From assembly GCA_004764695.1 (NCBI GenBank), contig SMSO01000032.1, forward strand, positions 146,501 through 210,500: 64,000 nt of DNA, read 5' to 3'. Of the stretch, positions 29,506 through 40,296 are shown piece after piece. Under the pieces are notes generated by a model, which saw only the letters and a list, made by a program, of their open reading frames with translations, was not told where the DNA came from and ran no database searches. Positions within the stretch are counted from its first letter, which is position 1. The number at the start of each line of letters is the position of its first letter. A program made the position numbers and the translations under genes. The DNA is from Schizochytrium sp. TIO01. Its lineage: Eukaryota; Sar; Bigyra; Thraustochytrida; Thraustochytriidae.

Positions 29506-30620
29506 TCTTTTCTTCCTTCTGTAAGCCCTGCGCCGGATTAGAGGGGTGCCTCCTCCCGGTAGCACCTCCCTACCCCAATCTCTAGCACTCGCCCTTTACC
29601 CTTCTGCGGGCGGAGCGGATTCTTGCGCCGCGCAGGAGGCCGTGGCCGCTCGCATACGCATCGGGAGCCCCGATCGTCCTGCTCGCAGCGCCCGCGTGCA
29701 GCGGCTGTCTGTGCGCGAACCTTTTCAAGTTTCCTGGCCGCCTGCTCGCTGCTGCGGAGCGCAGGTCTCGGCCCCGTGGCGTCGCCAACTCGAGCTTTAA
29801 CGCGCCGTGTTTGCGCGCTGCCTTTTAAGGGGTTTGCGGCCTCCGCTCTTTCGGCCTCCTTTAACCCCACAGTGGCGCCGGCTCATGGGAGTTCCCTCAC
29901 CTGGCACCGCCTCTCTCCCCCACACAGCGCCCCTTCAGCAGCTTGATTCCCAGAGCTGCCTGCTTTCCCTGGCGTTCCTGCGGGATCTTCTTTAGGCCGC
30001 CTTGAGAGGGCGCCCCCTCTGCGCGAGACCCCTCCGGTCGGCCGCCAAGTGTCCCCTCCGGCCGTCGCGAAAACCTCCTTGCGAGAAGAATCTCAGTCCT
30101 TTTTGGCTTTTGAATCATTTCTTTTTCTTTCTCTCTTTCTCTCTTTCTGGGCTGTGCGCTGTTTCGTCGTGGTGGTGTCTCAAGCGAGGGATGTGGAAAT
30201 AAATACTCGTGAGGAGACGCCTGAGCAGAAGCAGCAGAAGGTGCCTGTCTCTTCAGGTGCGCTGGTTTCTGTTTCATCCCAGCATTAGCTTCAGCTCGCC
30301 ATCATACTTGGCTTCATGTCCCATCCCCAATTAACGAAAACCAGGCAAACAGACAAACAAACAAAAACAAACACCATCTCACACAATACTCGCATATTCT
30401 TTTCTCTTAATTTAACTATAAATAAATTAAAATGCTTTTTTAATAAAATGTTTTTAGAAAGGCACTTTATTTTTACTTTACTTTTACTTTACTCTTAAAC
30501 TCTCAGTTACACTCAATGTAGAAAGAAACCATTTTATCATATCATCAGTATGGACGCTTTGGTTCTGAGCCTCGATCGTCCCTCCTTCTGCAATCAATTC
30601 CCTTTGCTCGCGCGCGCGTT

Positions 30621-30642
30621 CTGCCTGCCTGCCTGCCTGCCT
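30621..30642 (+). repeat. (CTGC)n microsatellite
   Basis: About five CTGC units immediately after a short CG alternation (30609-30618), in a GC-rich patch. Confidence 0.85.
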
Positions 30643-31344
30643 CTGCAGCCTTGCGCCAAGCCCTTGCGTCGCCTCGCCTCCGCCGCCAAGTCTTGGCGCG
30701 CCAACTCTGCGGCGTCTGCTCCGGTGTTTGCGCCTCTCGAGCGCTAAAGATTTGCGCTCTTTTCGCCAATAATGAATCAACGATGATCGCCTCTTCTCAC
30801 ACAAAGCCTGCGCCTGCCTAGGAGTCCCTAACCCGCTTGCTAGCCATGTAGATAGATAGAAATTGTTTGATATGATATGATAAGATATTTATTGTTAGGT
30901 TTTTATGATTATTGGTATCATTAGTTTGCGCTTTAAAGCTCTTTATTTTTATTTATTTATTATTTTTGTGTTCTCTTGAGCGAAGCTGCAAAGAAGAAGA
31001 ATCGATCGATCAATCACTTTGGGCTGGGAAGAGCGTGGTATGCGGCGGCGGCGGCGGAAGACGAGGGAAACTGGCTGGGACGTTGGGGAGGAGAGGCAGG
31101 CGATATGAAGGAGCGACAAGGCTTTCTTTCTTCGATATAGAACACCTGCTGCTGTTTTTTTTGTTTTTTTGTTTTTTCTTGCGAAAGTTTTATGTTCTCA
31201 TTTTGCATTTATAATGTTTAATTATAATTTGTTTGTTAGTTTAATTTAATATCTCTTGGTAGTTGTTTTGGGAAGTTTTCGTTTCTTTCACGATTTGGTC
31301 ACAGAAGCCAAATAACAACAAGAAACACATTCCAACGATCAACT

Positions 31345-31388
31345 GCTGATCTGATTTGATCTGATTTGGTTTGATCCGATCTGATCTC
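31345..31388 (+). repeat. imperfect TGATC/TGATT pentamer repeat
   Basis: About eight to nine pentamers of TGATC, TGATT and close variants. No coding frame passes through it convincingly. Confidence 0.7.
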
Positions 31389-32070
31389 CATCGTCGATTC
31401 ACGATCGTGAACTGATTCTTCATCGGCATACAGGTCCCGCTGCTTCTTAAAACCAGATGCAGTGCACGTCCATCTCCACCTCCATGAGGCCTCACCTCTC
31501 TCAAATGCGATCGTGGCGGCACATCTTCGCGTGAACCTAAAATCTCGCCAGCACCTTTCTTGAATCAAATTGATCGCAATCATCGCAAGTTTTCACCCAT
31601 TAAGGTCAACGAAATATCGCTGCTCACGCCCAACAACCTGTGCGAACCTGTGCTTGAGTGTCCATGCAGCTCCCGAGACCTGGCGCAAGCAACGTCTGCG
31701 TCTCCGCCATGAGTTGAGCAAGGTCTTCTTCTGCAATGCTTGCTTCTGCACCATCAATATCACAGTGACCCATAAATCTTGCGACCTTTAGGAGTCCTAT
31801 CTCTGTGAAGGTCTCTCAATCCATGTACGAATTCACGAGATCTCAGTTCTGAGCGATCGATGGCGCTTCATGGCATAATCTCGACGCTCCGTCGATCTCA
31901 GCTATCTTCACGAAACCGCCCGCATCACACGCGTGTATTCCACTGCCACCGCATGATGATCGTGGACATCCACGTCCTCCACCATCGTCTCTTCGCAAGC
32001 TGCAAAAAAAGCTGTAAAGCCATCGTTTGCCCTGCTTTGACATCGATAACCAGCCAACCAACCAGCCTCT

Positions 32071-32100
32071 CAACTCAACTCAACTCAACTCAACTCAACT
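32071..32100 (+). repeat. (CAACT)6 microsatellite
   Basis: Six perfect copies of CAACT, preceded by a short CCAA-rich stretch. Confidence 0.9.
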
Positions 32101-32372
32101 CCTCTGCGATAAAGAGGCCTGCGGATGCCTGCGTGAATGGCGTGAACCACGATCTCGGCAAGGCGTGCCGCACGACCTCGTGAAGAACCGCCCAGGAAGG
32201 AAACGAAGGCTTTCTTTGGGCAGTAGTGTCATCCGTTCATTTCCTGCAACAATCGGCAGCTTTGTCGCCCTTCTCACCGCTTATTAGATGGATTCTTCCT
32301 TCTCTATTAATTCTCACCTTCTTTCGATGGCAATCATTGCCAATATTTATTGGAAACCATCATAATGACGAT

Positions 32373-32404
32373 CATTCATTCATTCATTCATTCATTCATT
32401 CATT
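32373..32404 (+). repeat. (CATT)8 microsatellite
   Basis: Eight perfect copies of CATT. It is one of several arrays of the same tetranucleotide in the window. Confidence 0.95.
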
Positions 32405-33190
32405 GCCATTACACTGCTTTGCCTGTAGGAAGACCCTAAGGTGGCCTACTCGAAGAAGTAGATTGGCGTTTTATGATTGTTTTATTTTAGTTAATAATTA
32501 AAAGTCAGTGGCTTTGGCTTTTGTTTTCGCCTTTGCTTGCTTGCGCTGGTTTCGACAGCCACGATGGCGGTGGTCTCGACTCCCCGAGCAGGAACGCCCA
32601 GGAACTGGGAGGAGTCAACGTCTTTGGAGATCTGCCGCAGAGCATTCATGGGAGATACCTTTCTGTGATCCTGCGATGGAGTGAAAGAATTCGACGAATG
32701 AATGAATGAATCACTGTGAGTGAGTGAGCCATGTGAGGAGGTCCAGGCAGTCAGGGAGGAGGAGAGAATCCTGTCGAGTTTGATCCTCAGCCAGGCACGC
32801 TTTCACACTGGTCTCGCTACCAGATGGGAATAATGGGTCCTGCAGAAAGTTTCAAGTTGCCCGTGCTTGACTAGGAATTTCCCACCAGCACCAGGAGCTC
32901 CAGCAGCATCTCACCTTGAACGGGAATGCTTCATGTTCAGCTGCCTTTACATTCTTTGTTAGTTAGTCATACTCCGAATTGTATCATCATTTGCTAAGTC
33001 CTTTTGCACCCTTTCGGGTCGGGATTTGTGATAATAGAATCCAGCTGTACAAGCGAGTTCTTTGCGCAAATATGCTTTTAGATTGGGTAGGACTTTTCTC
33101 TTCTTTCGTCGAAGCTATTATAAAGCATTGGATGGTGCAATACCATGGTATTGAATAAAACACTCTAAGACTCTTGTCGAAAACACCATA

Positions 33191-33213
33191 CATGCATGCA
33201 TGCATGTATGCAT
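33191..33213 (+). repeat. (CATG)n self-complementary repeat
   Basis: Five to six CATG units with one substitution. The unit is its own reverse complement, so the tract can fold on itself. Confidence 0.8.
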
Positions 33214-33682
33214 TAATGGCCACATTTGCGAATACATCAAAGTTTGAGACGGAATCCGCATAATTCCACAACGAACTGCCAAGCGTTCAATCTGAGCCCG
33301 AATCTCGCAGACCTGGCGTGGTATGTACATCATCGTTGTCTCTGCAAGCTAGCGAGCTCAGCTTCAGGATTTCACTGCAAAGCTCAAAGGTGAACTCCTC
33401 TGACTCTCCCAAAGAAACAAACACCAGAGTGAGTGCGGGGCTGCCAGTACGTATGTATTACTAGGCATTGCTGTGTAACTCTGTCGCAGGTGATATTCCT
33501 GCTTCCACTACAGCTGCCTAAGACTCAGCCTCACGGCGCCCAGAATCGTAACGACTAGGAAGTGCATCTCACCAAATGGAAGGCTCATTGGGGAACACAG
33601 CGAGGAGTGAAGGCGCCGCAGAGTGGGTCCGTCTAGAAGTCGCCGCGAATATTTATTTCAGAGTACGTTGCACAAGAAAGCT

Positions 33683-33742
33683 ATTCATTCATTCATTCAT
33701 TCATTCATTCATTCATTCATTCATTCATTCATTCATTCATTC
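33683..33742 (+). repeat. (ATTC)15 microsatellite
   Basis: Fifteen perfect copies, 60 bp, the longest ATTC-type array here. Its perfection suggests it is young or actively changing in length. Confidence 0.95.
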
Positions 33743-35846
33743 CTTCGATATAATCTTATTTTATTATGCAATCGCTACACTTGCAGGTTCCAGGCGAACT
33801 TAATGCTGGCCTTTTCCCTTCTCATGTGACATGCCACAGCAGCTTCAATGATCTTTGATGTCTGGTATAGTGTCCTGTGAGGCTGTGGAATCAAAGTCAA
33901 TCGGAGCACCACATAGTGGAGCTGAGGAACCCGACCAGGACTTAAGTTTCTTCATTGGATTGGTCGCTGGCTGGTCTTACGGGGAGGCATGCACCATACG
34001 AGTTGAAGCAACGAGTTCTCTGCGCCGCGCTTGAACCTCAATTGGCTCAAAGATTGAGTGGTAGTCAGCAAGTTATAGATCCAGCAATCAAAGAAGTCCC
34101 GTCAGAGCAAGTCAAGTGCTGGTAGAAAGACTTCCGGAGGTGGCTTTCGGAACAGGAGCTGGAAGTCGTAGAAGAAGTCGTCTGCTGGGTTGCTTTGCTT
34201 ACTACCTTAAAAAACAAGTTCCTAAGTCTTTACAATCAGTCCTCCGTCAATCAGCAGCTTCGTGAAGTTTACTGCTTCGCTCATCGACGTGTCGATGGCT
34301 TTCTTCAAACTTATGTGATCTCAACTACTCTACTCATGCATTCGCAAGTCTCGCCGGCCACTCGCAATCAGTCATCGGCTCACAGCATACGCTAAAAAAT
34401 TCACATCGCCGGCGTTTAGGCTTTCGAGCAGAGTTGCTTCAAAAGCGGACCTGCACGAGCGAAGTTTGTTCACGCGGGCTCTCCTCCGCAAAGGCTTTGG
34501 GCGCATCGTCGTCAACTTCGTCCCGCACACAGCTCAGAACCTGTTTGCCCTCCCCCGCTCAGGGCCCGAGGAACATGGCCTGAGCAAAATCGAACCCGGC
34601 ATGAGGATGCTTGCTTGCGCAGGGAACCTCGAGGCACTTCGTTGCGCAGGCTCTTCGCGTCAGCAAGCGCAGGCGAGTATTATTGGTTTCGAGGTCACCA
34701 GATCAATCCTGAAAGCTTTCACATCGCCAAAATTTGATACGAAGATTTTTTATCATGAAAAAATAATATCTGTTTAAAGTGAAAAAATAAACAAAGAAGA
34801 GTGCTTCCAAAAACTTAAAAACAAACTCAAAAGAACCTATTATGACAATCTTGCATTAATTTTTACCCTAAAACACTTTCTCTTTTTAAAATTAAAATGG
34901 AAAGCTATTTTCAGAATTCTTTCATAGCGTCCTTTCTCGAGGGCGAGCAAGCAAATTGATGCTCGCCAAGCTGCGAATCTTGAACATGAAAAGCTCTCGC
35001 TCGCCGCAGCTTTGGCTATAAACAATCGAGACTTCGCGATAGAGTACCTGTATTTTGCGAGCAGCGAGGATGTCTGTTTCCTGCTGATAATCCCATCGAG
35101 TAGTAGCTACTTCGGTTCGTTCGAAATTAAGTCTATCCTTTTTGTGTTGCATTCGTCACACACGGGGCGCTGCCCGGAATGACGCAAGCCCTGCTGAATG
35201 AATTCCCATCCTGTTAGAACTAAGATGTGAAGATCTTGCGGTCTCCAGTTCATAGTTTAAATAAATACGCGGACTTCTTCAAGCTTCTTGCAATGTAAAC
35301 ATGAAGCCACTGGCTGTAAGTCAAAGTTAAAGTCAAAACCTGCACGAATTCTGCTCACCTTCAATGGCATATGCATGCATCCAACTCGTCGGAGTTTTCT
35401 TCAATCTAGGTCGCCTGATTCGTGGAATATCATTGTCAATTCTACTTGCAAGTTTGTTAGTGGACTGTGCTTTTAACGAACACGCTAGTACCCAGGTACC
35501 TACTACCACACGGTCAATCTGTACAGACGGCTGCTCAATTGGCACAATTGAACAGCGTCGATCACTCCAACTCCATCAGCCACACGGCTGCCATCGTGGT
35601 TTAGTTTGCAGCAATGGCTTAACGTCGTCTTCAAGATACCCTCCATTCCATGTTGTTCAAGGCACAATCCACAATTATGGGCGCACATGAAATCTGTAAA
35701 CCCAAAAGTACATCTCCAACTTCGTCTGGATCTTCCTTGAATTCCTCAAGCTAATACATTCGCCAATTTCCGGGCTCATCAGCCAACGTGAATAAAGTCC
35801 ATGAATATCGTCCGCTGAGATCGCTCACCTCTCCAAGCAAGCAATG

Positions 35847-35918
35847 AAGCAACTCATAAAGCAACTCATAAAGCAACTCATAAAGCACCCAATAAAGAAA
35901 CCAATAAAGAAACCAATA
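35847..35918 (+). repeat. 12-bp minisatellite, six copies
   Basis: Three copies of AAGCAACTCATA, one intermediate and two of AAGAAACCAATA. The period is a multiple of three, and on the minus strand it lies in a 66-codon ATG frame (35951 to 35751), giving a repeated four-residue pattern of leucine and tyrosine. Whether that frame is translated is unknown. Confidence 0.9.
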
Positions 35919-36183
35919 AAGCAAGCAGCGTGTATTCTGCCTGCCTGCCATCGTAATTAATTACATATGGTCTTCATCGCGGTAGTGCTTGGTGAGTGGG
36001 AGGAGGTCCACGCGGCAGCGGAGGAGGAGGTCGCTTCTCTGAGGATCCGCCACCGCAGCTCATGAAGAACAGAACCGCGTGCTTTCTCTTACTTTACTTT
36101 CTCCACTTTTTCTTTTGGATGAAAAAATAACTAAGTTTACCATGAGTTTTATTTAACACACCAGATCATGCCTGGCAGCCTAG

Positions 36184-36209
36184 CTGGCTGGCTGGCTGGC
36201 TGGCTGGCC
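36184..36209 (+). repeat. (CTGG)n microsatellite
   Basis: About six copies of CTGG at the edge of a short GC-rich patch. Confidence 0.9.
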
Positions 36210-36966
36210 AAGCTAAGGTGGGCGGCGCGAGGCGAGGACAGACTCGTGAAGGAGAGCGGAGCAATGGATCATTTGATTCATTTCTTTGTTTGTCGTTTAC
36301 AAGTAAATCTATTGTCTGACTTGATACTTTTTAACCATGCCTTCTCACATTCACTACCGGAGAAAAAGAGAAAAGAAGGGCTATTTTCTTATTAGCTTTT
36401 AAAAAATTAACTGTAAAATTAGGTTTAGTTTCACTTTATTATAAGTTTTAATTTAATTTCCTTTAAGAATTGAAAATAAAACAAACATCTTCTGCAAAGA
36501 TATTGAAACGGAATACACAGGTAAGACCTCGCTAAGCGCACATAGCAGTACACGCCTTCTTTCCTCCTCTGTTCTTTAGGTAGAAAGACGGTGACTCCTG
36601 CGATGGCTCAGGCAGAACAGCTAAACTTAGACGCAAGAATATCCAGAAAGCGACCACTGATCGCAGCTTTGATCGACGGTGTCGGTGGAAACCTCTCCAG
36701 CAACGCCACATTGAGCACGTCCACGACCCGTCGAAGAGCATGATTTGATCGCCTCCTCCTCCTCCTCCTTCTTCGCAGAACGGAGTTGCTTAGTCTAGTT
36801 TCATGTTCACGATTGTTTATTACTTTTAACGCAGAGCAGCAGAGCCGCAGAAGTGGCTAGGAGTCGTTAGGGGGCCTTAGGCGGAAAGTGTTTTACTTGA
36901 AATGAAAAGAAAGAAAACGAAAAGCTGAAAAGGCGAGGAGGAGCGCCTCTTCTTCCTGCTAATTGG

Positions 36967-36968
<2 letters not shown>

Positions 36969-37008
<40 letters not shown>
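36969..37008 (+). repeat. (TC)20 dinucleotide repeat
   Basis: Twenty perfect TC units about 870 bp upstream of the choline dehydrogenase-like start. Perfect polypurine/polypyrimidine repeats like this often lie in promoters; no function is shown here. Confidence 0.95.
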
Positions 37009-37010
<2 letters not shown>

Positions 37011-37882
37011 TTCCGTTTAATTCGCGTGAAAACTTGCGGTCGCAAAAATCTCAGTCGCTCGACGACGTCCCTCTTTCACGCACAGGTGAGAGGATGAGCC
37101 CGAGCGACACGTCGCCATGGCGTATGAAGAGCCTATGCTTTCTTCGGTGGCCTCGGGTCGTCATTAGATTGGGCTTTTGATCGAATGATTCATCGATTGA
37201 TTGACTGATTAATTGATTGACTAATTGATTGGCTTATTTTAGTTTGTTTGATCAATTATTTATCGAGTTGGTTTTTTAAAAAGAAAAAGAAAAAGAAAAA
37301 GTAGAAAGCAGTAAACACTTTGGATAATCATAAAACTGAACTTACAAAAGTAAGTGAAAGGGAAAAGTGAAGAAGGACTGGTTCTTCACTTCTCCGAATA
37401 TGGTCGTGACAAAGTGAAAGCTGGCAAAAGCATTCATTCTATAAAGCGGCATAACAGCGCTTTAGGAAAATAGGTCTGTGAAATAATCTCATCGTCCGAA
37501 TTGATTGTCGATCCTTGTAATCCCATCGTTATAACACATTAGATGCTGAAAATGCTCATCGATTCATTCGCACCACCGCTAGTGTTAACGCTACTTGGGA
37601 CACCATAGGAAGGAAGTTTTATGTGAGGAAAGCAAAGTAGTTTTTTCTTTTTCTTTTCTTTTTCTTTTAAAAGAATGTTTTAAAGCTGTTGTTGATGCTT
37701 GCTTGACAAGTTGGTGATCTTGGACGAGCAAACCCCAAACGCGTAATCGCGCGCCAAACCAAACCCAAACTCCGCTGTACACCTCGGCGACGTCGGTCAG
37801 GACGTTGCTTAGATCACCTTTTGCAGGACCAGTTTGATCGGGCCTCGAGCTTGACAGTCAGTCACATACACTACTCAAGACC

Positions 37883-39679
37883 ATGTCTTCGTCTGCCGCC
37901 GCCTCCGCCGGAGGCCGTAACATCGTCAAGAAGGTCACAGACTACATCGTCCTCGGCGCTGGTTCCGCAGGATGTGTCATGACCAACCGTCTCAGTGAGA
38001 GCGGCAAGCACAGCGTCGCCCTCGTTGAGGCTGGCAAGTTCGATATTGGTCGCATTGATTCATGGACCATCCAGATGCCTGCCGCTCTCACCTACAGTGT
38101 TGCCGACGAGCGCTACAACTGGAACTACTACACTACCCCACAGAAGGGTCTTGCTGGCCGCAAGATCCACCAGCCTCGTGGTAAGGTTCTCGGAGGATCC
38201 TCCAGCATTAACGCCATGGTCTACGTGCGCGGTAACGCTCTTGACTTCGAGCGCTGGAACGACGAGGAGGGCGTCGAGAACTGGGGCTACAGCGACGTTC
38301 TGCCGTACTTCAAGCGTGCTCAGACCTTCAAGAGCCTTGACAAGGAAAGCACCACCGACCCGAGCGTGTACCGTGGCTATGACGGTCCTCTTAAGGTCAC
38401 CAACTACGAGGGCCCCAAGAGCCGCACCAACGTGCTCTTCAATGTCCTTGAGGAGGCTGGTGCTGAGGCTGGCTACGCCATCACCAAGGACACCAACGGA
38501 TACCGTCAGGAGGGCTTTGGTCCCTTCGACATGACCATTGACCCTGACACCGGCAAGCGTTGCTCTGCTGCCGCTGCCTACCTCCACCCGGCTCTTGCTG
38601 ACAAGAACCGCAAGCTTGATCTCTTCACCGAGACCCAGGTCCGCCGCGTGCTCTTTGACAAGGAGTCTGGAGCCAAGCCGCGTGCCATTGGTGTTGAGTG
38701 CGAGGACACCAAGACCGGTGAGATCTTCCACCTCATGGCCGAGAAGGAGGTCATTCTCAGCATGGGTGCCGTCGGCTCTGCCCAGACCCTCATGCTCTCC
38801 GGTGTTGGTGACCGTGAGCAGCTCACCAAGCACGGTATCACCGACATCGTGTACCACAACCCCGAGGTCGGTAACAACCTCCAGGATCACCTCGAGGTCT
38901 ACCTCCAGTACCTCTGCAACCTCCCGGTCAGTCTCTACCCTGTGGCCTCCTGGACCCTCCGCCACCTTCACGAGCGTGTTGGTGTCGGTCTTGAGTGGTT
39001 CCTCCGCGGTACCGGCATCTGTGCCTCGAACCAGTTCGAGACTGGTGCCTTCATCCGCTCCGACAAGGGTATCAAGTTCCCTGATATCCAGTACCACTTC
39101 ATCCCTGGTTGCGTTTTGGGTCAGCTTGACTTCCTCCCGCACCACGGATTCCAGATCCACGTGGGTACCCTCCGCCCTACTGCCCGCGGTAGCATCACCC
39201 TTGCCAGCGGCAACCACAAGGATGCTCCTTTGATTGACCCGAACTTCCTCGGAACTCAGCAGGATATTGAGGACCTCCGTAAGGCCGTGCGTCTTGCCGA
39301 TGAGGTTATCCAGCAGCCTGCCTTCAAGGCATACAAGGGCAAGCGCCTTGCTCCTGATGCCGACATTGACACCGTCAACGTTTCCAAGGAGAGTGACGAG
39401 CTCATCGATACCTGGGTCCGTGAGTCCTCGCACAGTGCCTACCACCTTTCCTGCACATGCGCCATGGGCAAGGTCGTCGACTCCAACGGCTCCGTCTATG
39501 GTGTTGACAGCCTCCGTGTCGTCGATGCCTCCATCATGCCTCACATCACCAGTGGAAACTTGAACAGCCCCACCATCATGCTTGCCGAGAAGATCGCGGC
39601 TAACGTGACCAAAACTGAACTGGCCCCTGAGCACGAGGACTACTTTGTGCACCCCGAGTGGGAGACCAAGCAGCGGTAA
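37883..39679 (+). CDS. GMC-family oxidoreductase, choline dehydrogenase-like
   Basis: A 598-residue FAD enzyme of the glucose-methanol-choline family. Visible are the FAD fold DYIVLGAGSAGCVMTNRL (20-37) ending in an acidic VEAG, GMC signature 1 (PRGKVLGGSSSINAMVYVRG, 98-117), signature 2 (GAVGSAQTLMLSGVG), and the C-terminal active-site block with His521 in SAYHLSCTCAMG and Asn559 in ITSGNLNSPT. Closest in pattern are choline dehydrogenases (SAYHPSCTCKMG, SGNLNAPT), which make betaine aldehyde toward glycine betaine, but the Pro-to-Leu and Lys-to-Ala changes leave substrate identity open; other alcohols are possible. There is no clear mitochondrial presequence, unlike animal choline dehydrogenase. 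Strong preference for C-ending codons suggests high expression and explains a long chance frame on the other strand. Confidence 0.9.
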   Translation: MSSSAAASAGGRNIVKKVTDYIVLGAGSAGCVMTNRLSESGKHSVALVEAGKFDIGRIDSWTIQMPAALTYSVADERYNWNYYTTPQKGLAGRKIHQPRGKVLGGSSSINAMVYVRGNALDFERWNDEEGVENWGYSDVLPYFKRAQTFKSLDKESTTDPSVYRGYDGPLKVTNYEGPKSRTNVLFNVLEEAGAEAGYAITKDTNGYRQEGFGPFDMTIDPDTGKRCSAAAAYLHPALADKNRKLDLFTETQVRRVLFDKESGAKPRAIGVECEDTKTGEIFHLMAEKEVILSMGAVGSAQTLMLSGVGDREQLTKHGITDIVYHNPEVGNNLQDHLEVYLQYLCNLPVSLYPVASWTLRHLHERVGVGLEWFLRGTGICASNQFETGAFIRSDKGIKFPDIQYHFIPGCVLGQLDFLPHHGFQIHVGTLRPTARGSITLASGNHKDAPLIDPNFLGTQQDIEDLRKAVRLADEVIQQPAFKAYKGKRLAPDADIDTVNVSKESDELIDTWVRESSHSAYHLSCTCAMGKVVDSNGSVYGVDSLRVVDASIMPHITSGNLNSPTIMLAEKIAANVTKTELAPEHEDYFVHPEWETKQR

Positions 39680-39722
39680 ATTACATCCGTCTCTCAATGC
39701 CTGCACTTATCTAACAAGAGAC

Positions 39723-39728
39723 AATAAA
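39723..39728 (+). terminator. poly(A) signal of the GMC oxidoreductase gene
   Basis: AATAAA 44 nt after the stop codon, the expected spacing for a short 3' untranslated region. Confidence 0.5.
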
Positions 39729-40270
39729 TTACAACCTGAGCTCTTATGTATCACGGAAGCCACCTCGAGCCTTGCGAGCCATAGGTGTACCTCCTTCGTT
39801 TAGAGCGTCCTCACACGTTTTTAATTCTTCGTATGAATTAAAACCTATAAACACCTGTTTTTAGTCTTTGCTTACTTTATAACCTTTAAAAAAGAAAAAA
39901 CAAACTTGATAAACCGAATATATATCGTTTGTGGAAATACAACTTTATCTGTCATGTGTGCATTTGATTGACTTGCTTTGCCAATGTTCACCTTCAGATA
40001 TTACTTCTTTGTTAGGTACGTCAAGGAAATTACTTGAAGAAAGTTTACGCTTTGTGATATAACACCATTCCTTCTGTGGTAAACTTTCCCTATAATAGTC
40101 ATACAAAAGAGTGACTAGGTTTTGGTAGTATCTTTTGAATTTCCTCTTTCTCAAATTTGACCTGCTTTTTTATTTTAGGGGAAAATATGACAGCTACTGA
40201 AGATTGTTCGTTTGACACAAGGAAGAGTAAAAAACATGTCAACTGCAGCTATTTTAAATACTCAGATATC

Positions 40271-40292
40271 GGGGGGGGGGGGGGGGGGGGGG
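40271..40292 (+). repeat. poly-G run, 22 nt, 4 nt beyond a minus-strand stop codon
   Basis: Twenty-two consecutive G on the plus strand, separated by TGGC from the stop codon of the minus-strand gene. The sense transcript of that gene would carry a C22 tract at the very start of its 3' untranslated region. The exact length may be limited by sequencing of homopolymers. Confidence 0.9.
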
Positions 40293-40296
40293 TGGC

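Larger units (their letters stand above)
28600..37882. other. 9.3-kb microsatellite-rich region without recognisable gene
   Basis: Patches of GC-rich, codon-like sequence (for example 29540-30070, 30590-30740, 32520-32650, 34470-34690) alternate with AT-rich DNA and at least ten simple or tandem repeats. Reading frames are short, overlap on both strands and show no family. There is no transposase, reverse transcriptase or terminal repeat pair that I can see. It may be decayed gene or element DNA, a non-coding RNA locus, or the long upstream region of the choline dehydrogenase-like gene at 37883. Confidence 0.5.
39680..40296. other. convergent 3' gap
   Basis: 617 bp between the stops of the GMC oxidoreductase and the large ankyrin/coiled-coil gene. 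It holds a likely poly(A) signal for the former, AT-rich sequence and a 22-nt G run next to the latter's stop. No gene is seen. Confidence 0.6.

Noticed and set aside
29538-30277. Two minus-strand frames (about 110 and 126 codons) rich in Arg, Glu, Ala and Pro
   Set aside because: The composition follows the local GC content, equally long frames exist on the plus strand, and no motif is seen. A real gene here would need transcript support.
30826-30834. CCCTAACCC, a telomere-like word
   Set aside because: One and a half units is within chance for 64 kb, and no further telomeric repeats are near.
38060-39706. 548-codon minus-strand frame lying over the choline dehydrogenase-like gene
   Set aside because: The plus strand carries clear GMC signatures. 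Strong C/G third-position bias removes stops from the antisense frame, and the antisense translation shows a low-complexity, Val/Gly/Leu-rich sequence with no family.
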